A stretch of 64,000 nt of DNA from Pseudoalteromonas tunicata (GTDB taxonomy: Bacteria; Pseudomonadota; Gammaproteobacteria; Enterobacterales; Alteromonadaceae). A program made the translations under genes and the position numbers. A model generated the notes under the pieces. It was not told where the DNA came from and did not search any database. It saw nothing but the letters and a program-made list of their open reading frames with translations. The stretch covers positions 2,086,001 to 2,150,000 of the forward strand of contig NZ_CP011032.1 in the NCBI RefSeq assembly GCF_002310815.1, in the 5' to 3' direction. Of this stretch, positions 61,225-64,000 are shown one piece after another (within the stretch, counting starts at the first letter, position 1; the number at the start of each line of letters is the position of its first letter).

Positions 61225-62064
61225 TTAACTTAACTCAAAATCGCCATAAACATCGATAGTTAAATCTCTCATCGCGGCATAGTCTGAGGGAGTTGCGCCA
61301 ATAGCGCTTTTTAAATATCGAATCAAATGAGGTTGATCACTAAATTGAAACTTACAAGCGAGATCGGGCCAATTGATCTCTTTTTCATCTAATTTATAGA
61401 GATAATTGAGTATTTCCTCTAAGCGGATCATTGACTTACACTGCTTTAAGGTAAGTTGAGTTGTTTTCAAAAAACTACGCTCTATAGTACGTTGAGAGCG
61501 ATGAAGTCGCTCCCCTATTTCAGAAATATTTACCCTGCTATTAAGTAAAGGCAAAATGGCCCGAGTTAGTTCACTGTGGCGATCATCTTCAATTGTAGAT
61601 AACCAAGGAGACAAGGTTTTATTGAGTAAATCTCGGGTATGAATTTGGTGGCTTTGTGCCTGTGTTAATAGATCTTGGGTCAAAAATGATTGGCCAATAA
61701 CCCATTGATTAAGCGCAATACAGTCAACTTTATCCAGCGTTGGCAAAGTACCGGACAGTGCTAATGAATAAAGTGCCCCAACTTTAAATTTAATACCTAG
61801 CATACGAAAAGGCTGCGCATGGTTCATAATAAATGTATTTCGATGAGCAAATATCCAATGACTACCAAATCCGGTTTGAATGTTTAATTCGTGCTCGTAG
61901 TGATATGGCAGCTCAGCATCAACAATAATAAGGTGTGCAGCAGGATCGGGGTTTAATTTTGGTCGATGATTACCCGTATCTCCTACTTCTCGCTCAAGAA
62001 ACCAGTAACAGTCAATATATTTAGCGACCTTGGGATCTGTTGGGGTAAGCTTCCAGTTTTTCAT
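61225..62064 (-). CDS. AraC-family transcriptional regulator
   Basis: 279-residue regulator. The N-terminal 150 residues resemble the DUF6597-type sensor domain (VAKYIDCYWFLERE, NPDPAAHLIIV, MLGIKFKVGALYSL). The C-terminal AraC DNA-binding domain spans about 175-265, with two helix-turn-helix units (ISEIGERLHRSQRTIERSF and LACKFQFSDQPHLIRYLKSAIG). The target genes and ligand are unknown. No divergent gene is close enough to be an obvious target. Confidence 0.9.
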   Translation of the reverse strand: MKNWKLTPTDPKVAKYIDCYWFLEREVGDTGNHRPKLNPDPAAHLIIVDAELPYHYEHELNIQTGFGSHWIFAHRNTFIMNHAQPFRMLGIKFKVGALYSLALSGTLPTLDKVDCIALNQWVIGQSFLTQDLLTQAQSHQIHTRDLLNKTLSPWLSTIEDDRHSELTRAILPLLNSRVNISEIGERLHRSQRTIERSFLKTTQLTLKQCKSMIRLEEILNYLYKLDEKEINWPDLACKFQFSDQPHLIRYLKSAIGATPSDYAAMRDLTIDVYGDFELS

Positions 62065-62160
62065 TTGTTATCCAACAATTCAGGCTTGGTTAAAAACGGC
62101 TCATGCCCTAAGCAGCAAGGCTATTGTGACTGAGTTTAAAAATTCATTGAAGAGAATAAT

Positions 62161-62286
62161 ATGAGCCCAGATCACTTAGCCAATTTATATTCAAGCAAAG
62201 CCAAAACTAACAAAGTGATTATCACTGCTCACTATTTTGATACCAAAAACCCAACAACGACTGATATAGCAATCGATCAATTTTGA
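62161..62286 (+). CDS. Possible 41-residue ORF, low support
   Basis: An ATG frame, MSPDHLANLYSSKAKTNKVI onwards, with a GAAGAG element eight bases upstream, in the gap between the AraC gene and the VF530-like gene. The composition is plausible but no family is seen. Confidence 0.2.
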   Translation: MSPDHLANLYSSKAKTNKVIITAHYFDTKNPTTTDIAIDQF

Positions 62287-62328
62287 GCAAATAAAACGAA
62301 AAGTAACGCATGGCGTCACTCAGCTTAA

Positions 62329-62745
62329 TTAGATGCCCCAAGGGTTATCTGACGTTGAACGTTTTTTGCGGATCCGCGCTTGGTCTTTTAACGCTTTTTT
62401 CTCTTTAATACGTTTTGCATCACTAAAACTTAATTCACAAGGTAAACCCGGTTTATGCTCTGCTGGAATAGTACGATCCCTTGGCGGTAATAAATATTGC
62501 ACATCATCTGGCTTTGGAAGATTTTTTAACCGATACAGATAAAAGTTTTCAACTTTTTCTTTAGCCCACACTGTTTTACGTAAAAACTTAACGGTTGACT
62601 CAATACTTGGATTGTTTTTTAAACATTGCAATTCTAAATACGCATGTAAAATTTCAAAGCCATATTGTTCAACCAATTCAGCGACAACTTGCTCTAGCTT
62701 GACGCCATGTAGTGGATTATTGCCATATGGCTCGTTAGTACTCAT
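62329..62745 (-). CDS. VF530-like DNA-binding protein
   Basis: 138-residue protein. The N-terminal 70 residues match the small helical VF530/DUF2132 family (NNPLHGVKLEQVVAELVEQYGFE, then FLRKTVWAKEKVENFYL). The remaining 65 are basic, with KKRSTSDNPWGI at the end. VF530 from Vibrio fischeri is described as a DNA-binding fold. The C-terminal extension here is longer than in the archetype. Its biological role is unknown. Confidence 0.85.
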   Translation of the reverse strand: MSTNEPYGNNPLHGVKLEQVVAELVEQYGFEILHAYLELQCLKNNPSIESTVKFLRKTVWAKEKVENFYLYRLKNLPKPDDVQYLLPPRDRTIPAEHKPGLPCELSFSDAKRIKEKKALKDQARIRKKRSTSDNPWGI

Positions 62746-62847
62746 ATTTATTCATCTTGATTGGTATTTTAAAACCGAATTATAAGTTTTATCACATCGG
62801 GTAGATAGTACAATCTGAGACTATGGGCTAAAACCTAGCTACTTAAA

Positions 62848-63144
62848 CTAATATAACTTGTTATCGCCAAGCGATACTTCCATTTCATTATTAACTTTAA
62901 TCGGCCCACCTACCATTTCATCATAGGCACTCGATTGACGCACCACGTGTTTTTTGGCTTTGACCCGTTCGCACTGGCGCTGCAACAGCAAAATATTATG
63001 ACTTTTTAAACGCTGATTTTTTTCATCGGTGATCATATATTCCTGCCCTTCAACCACGGCACTGACGTTATACAAAGCACATTCAAGTGAATGAAAAACT
63101 AATTTTTCGACTTCAAAGTATTTCTCTAATTTACTCAGTTTCAT
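62848..63144 (-). CDS. DUF6482-like small protein, 98 aa
   Basis: 98-residue cytoplasmic protein that I believe belongs to the uncharacterised DUF6482 family (ALYNVSAVVEGQEYMITDEK and the C-terminal HVVRQSSAYDEMVGGP). A ribosome binding site, AAGGAG, lies upstream of the ATG. No function is known. Confidence 0.7.
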   Translation of the reverse strand: MKLSKLEKYFEVEKLVFHSLECALYNVSAVVEGQEYMITDEKNQRLKSHNILLLQRQCERVKAKKHVVRQSSAYDEMVGGPIKVNNEMEVSLGDNKLY

Positions 63145-63494
63145 ATTAAGCTCCTTTGTAACCTACTTTTGTACGATCGCATTGAGCGATAAGATCGCTC
63201 AAATACCTCAAGAGCCTATAAGGCTTTATAACTATCTTACTGGTAACGACCAAGGTAATAAATACAAGGCTAACACTTTGGTGTTATTCACTATTAATCA
63301 ATTTTCCATATTCTCATTGGCCAGATTTAAAGCCCTAGGCTTCAACAAAATAATCCTCAAGGCTCAACACACCTTAGTGTTTAAGCCATTCACCTCAAAA
63401 AATTTGTTTGGCCTAGCATTATCAATAACAATCAAAACGGAATGTAATTTAAGCTCAAAAAATAACAATTTGAATAAACATTTAGGGAAACTCA
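63145..63494. other. Intergenic region upstream of the M13 peptidase gene
   Basis: 350 bases between divergent genes. A 123-codon frame across it is not supported, having no ribosome binding site and running into the signal-peptide region of the next gene out of frame. I see no other element. Confidence 0.6.
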
Positions 63495-64000
63495 ATGAAG
63501 AAAAAACTAATCGCAGCCGCTCTTGTCGCTGTATTTATCACTGGCTGCTCTGAGCCACAAGCAACAAAGACCCAACAACAAGCCCCCGCTGCTGCCCCTG
63601 CAAAAGCTGAACTGGGCAGTTTTGGTATTGATTTAACCGCTCGTAACGAAGCCATTAAACCAGGCGATGATTTTTTCATGTATGCCAGCGGCACTTGGTA
63701 TGATAACTATGTGATGCCTGCAGATAAAACCCGATTTGGTGCTTTTGCAGCCCTTGCCGATCGCAGCGAAGAACGCGTTAAAACTATCATCGAAGAAATA
63801 GCTACCCGCAAAAATTTAAATGCTGAAGAAAAACTCATTGCCGATTTTTACAATGCTTATATGGACACGGCCACACTTAATAAACTGGGTGTGACACCAA
63901 TCCAACCTCTTTTAGCCCAAATTAGTGCAGTTGCATCAACCGATGATCTCATCAAACTCTTTGGCCAATCATGGTTGACCGGCGTTAAATCTCCAATCGG
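63495..64000 (+). CDS. M13-family metallopeptidase lipoprotein, 5' part, cut by window end
   Basis: The frame runs from ATG 63495 (AGGGA six bases upstream) to the window edge without a stop, 168 residues. The lipobox is FITGC with Cys18, followed by an Ala/Pro/Gln linker. The M13 (neprilysin/PepO) N-terminal domain is then recognisable in GIDLTARNEAIKPGDDFFMYASGTWYDN and LIADFYNAYMDTA. The HExxH zinc site lies beyond the window. These enzymes degrade peptides in the periplasm or at the cell surface. Confidence 0.9.
   Translation, partial: MKKKLIAAALVAVFITGCSEPQATKTQQQAPAAAPAKAELGSFGIDLTARNEAIKPGDDFFMYASGTWYDNYVMPADKTRFGAFAALADRSEERVKTIIEEIATRKNLNAEEKLIADFYNAYMDTATLNKLGVTPIQPLLAQISAVASTDDLIKLFGQSWLTGVKSPI

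Noticed and set aside
63182..63553. 123-codon plus-strand frame before and across the M13 peptidase start
   Set aside because: The lipoprotein signal of the M13 gene lies in a different frame with a clear ribosome binding site, and this frame has none.

Overview
The window is about 40% GC chromosomal DNA from a marine gammaproteobacterium. The closest match I can infer is Alteromonadales, most like Pseudoalteromonas. The reasons are several large TonB-dependent receptors, a laminarinase carrying repeated C-terminal modules of the kind I remember from a Pseudoalteromonas glucanase (ExoP), a GntR-controlled prpB-prpC-acnD-prpF operon, a VF530-type protein, and AT-rich intergenic DNA with short U-tailed terminators. 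This rests on protein-family recognition by eye, with no database search. I saw no rRNA, tRNA, CRISPR array, insertion sequence or phage gene.

Layout. 1-13,050: the end of a trehalase gene, a Sua5-type tRNA-modification gene overlapping a DUF6671-like gene, a LysR regulator, a CHASE/PAS hybrid histidine kinase, a HAD phosphatase, two very small exported or membrane peptides, a secreted M6 metalloprotease, and a Crp/Fnr regulator followed by nitroreductase, YdcZ-type transporter and acetyltransferase genes that share an operator-like motif. 13,270-21,500: a short BLUF blue-light receptor, then a divergent locus that looks built for beta-aspartyl peptide or cyanophycin use. It has an exported cyanophycinase-like S51 peptidase on one side and a TonB receptor, a YfcC/DcuC-type carrier and an IadA-type dipeptidase on the other. 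21,560-27,370: a laminarin (beta-1,3-glucan) operon with a GH16 lipoprotein and a TonB receptor behind two LacI-type operators.

27,850-31,690: a KdpD/KdpE-like two-component pair directly upstream of a Ktr-type potassium uptake system, with no kdpFABC in the window. 31,700-43,040: two lipoproteins, a chemoreceptor, a cold-shock protein with a long leader, a Kef-type antiporter overlapped by a LysR gene, an Omp85-family outer-membrane protein, a hemerythrin-like protein and NudB. 43,100-50,000: the 2-methylcitrate (propionate) operon and its GntR regulator, with two palindromic operators that each abut a -10 element.

50,200-64,000: a diguanylate cyclase, small proteins, a large unrecognised membrane protein and a coiled-coil protein, a TonB receptor resembling the copper receptor OprC, a PadR/HAAS pair facing an exported alpha/beta hydrolase, acetyltransferase and AraC genes, VF530-like and DUF6482-like proteins, and the start of an M13 peptidase lipoprotein gene cut by the window edge.

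The most unusual points are the IadA-type enzyme that lacks two expected metal ligands, a run of hairpins in the leader between it and the S51 gene, the KdpDE-Ktr pairing with a tandem-repeat operator, the shared Crp/Fnr-linked motif, and two in-frame hexanucleotide repeats inside genes.
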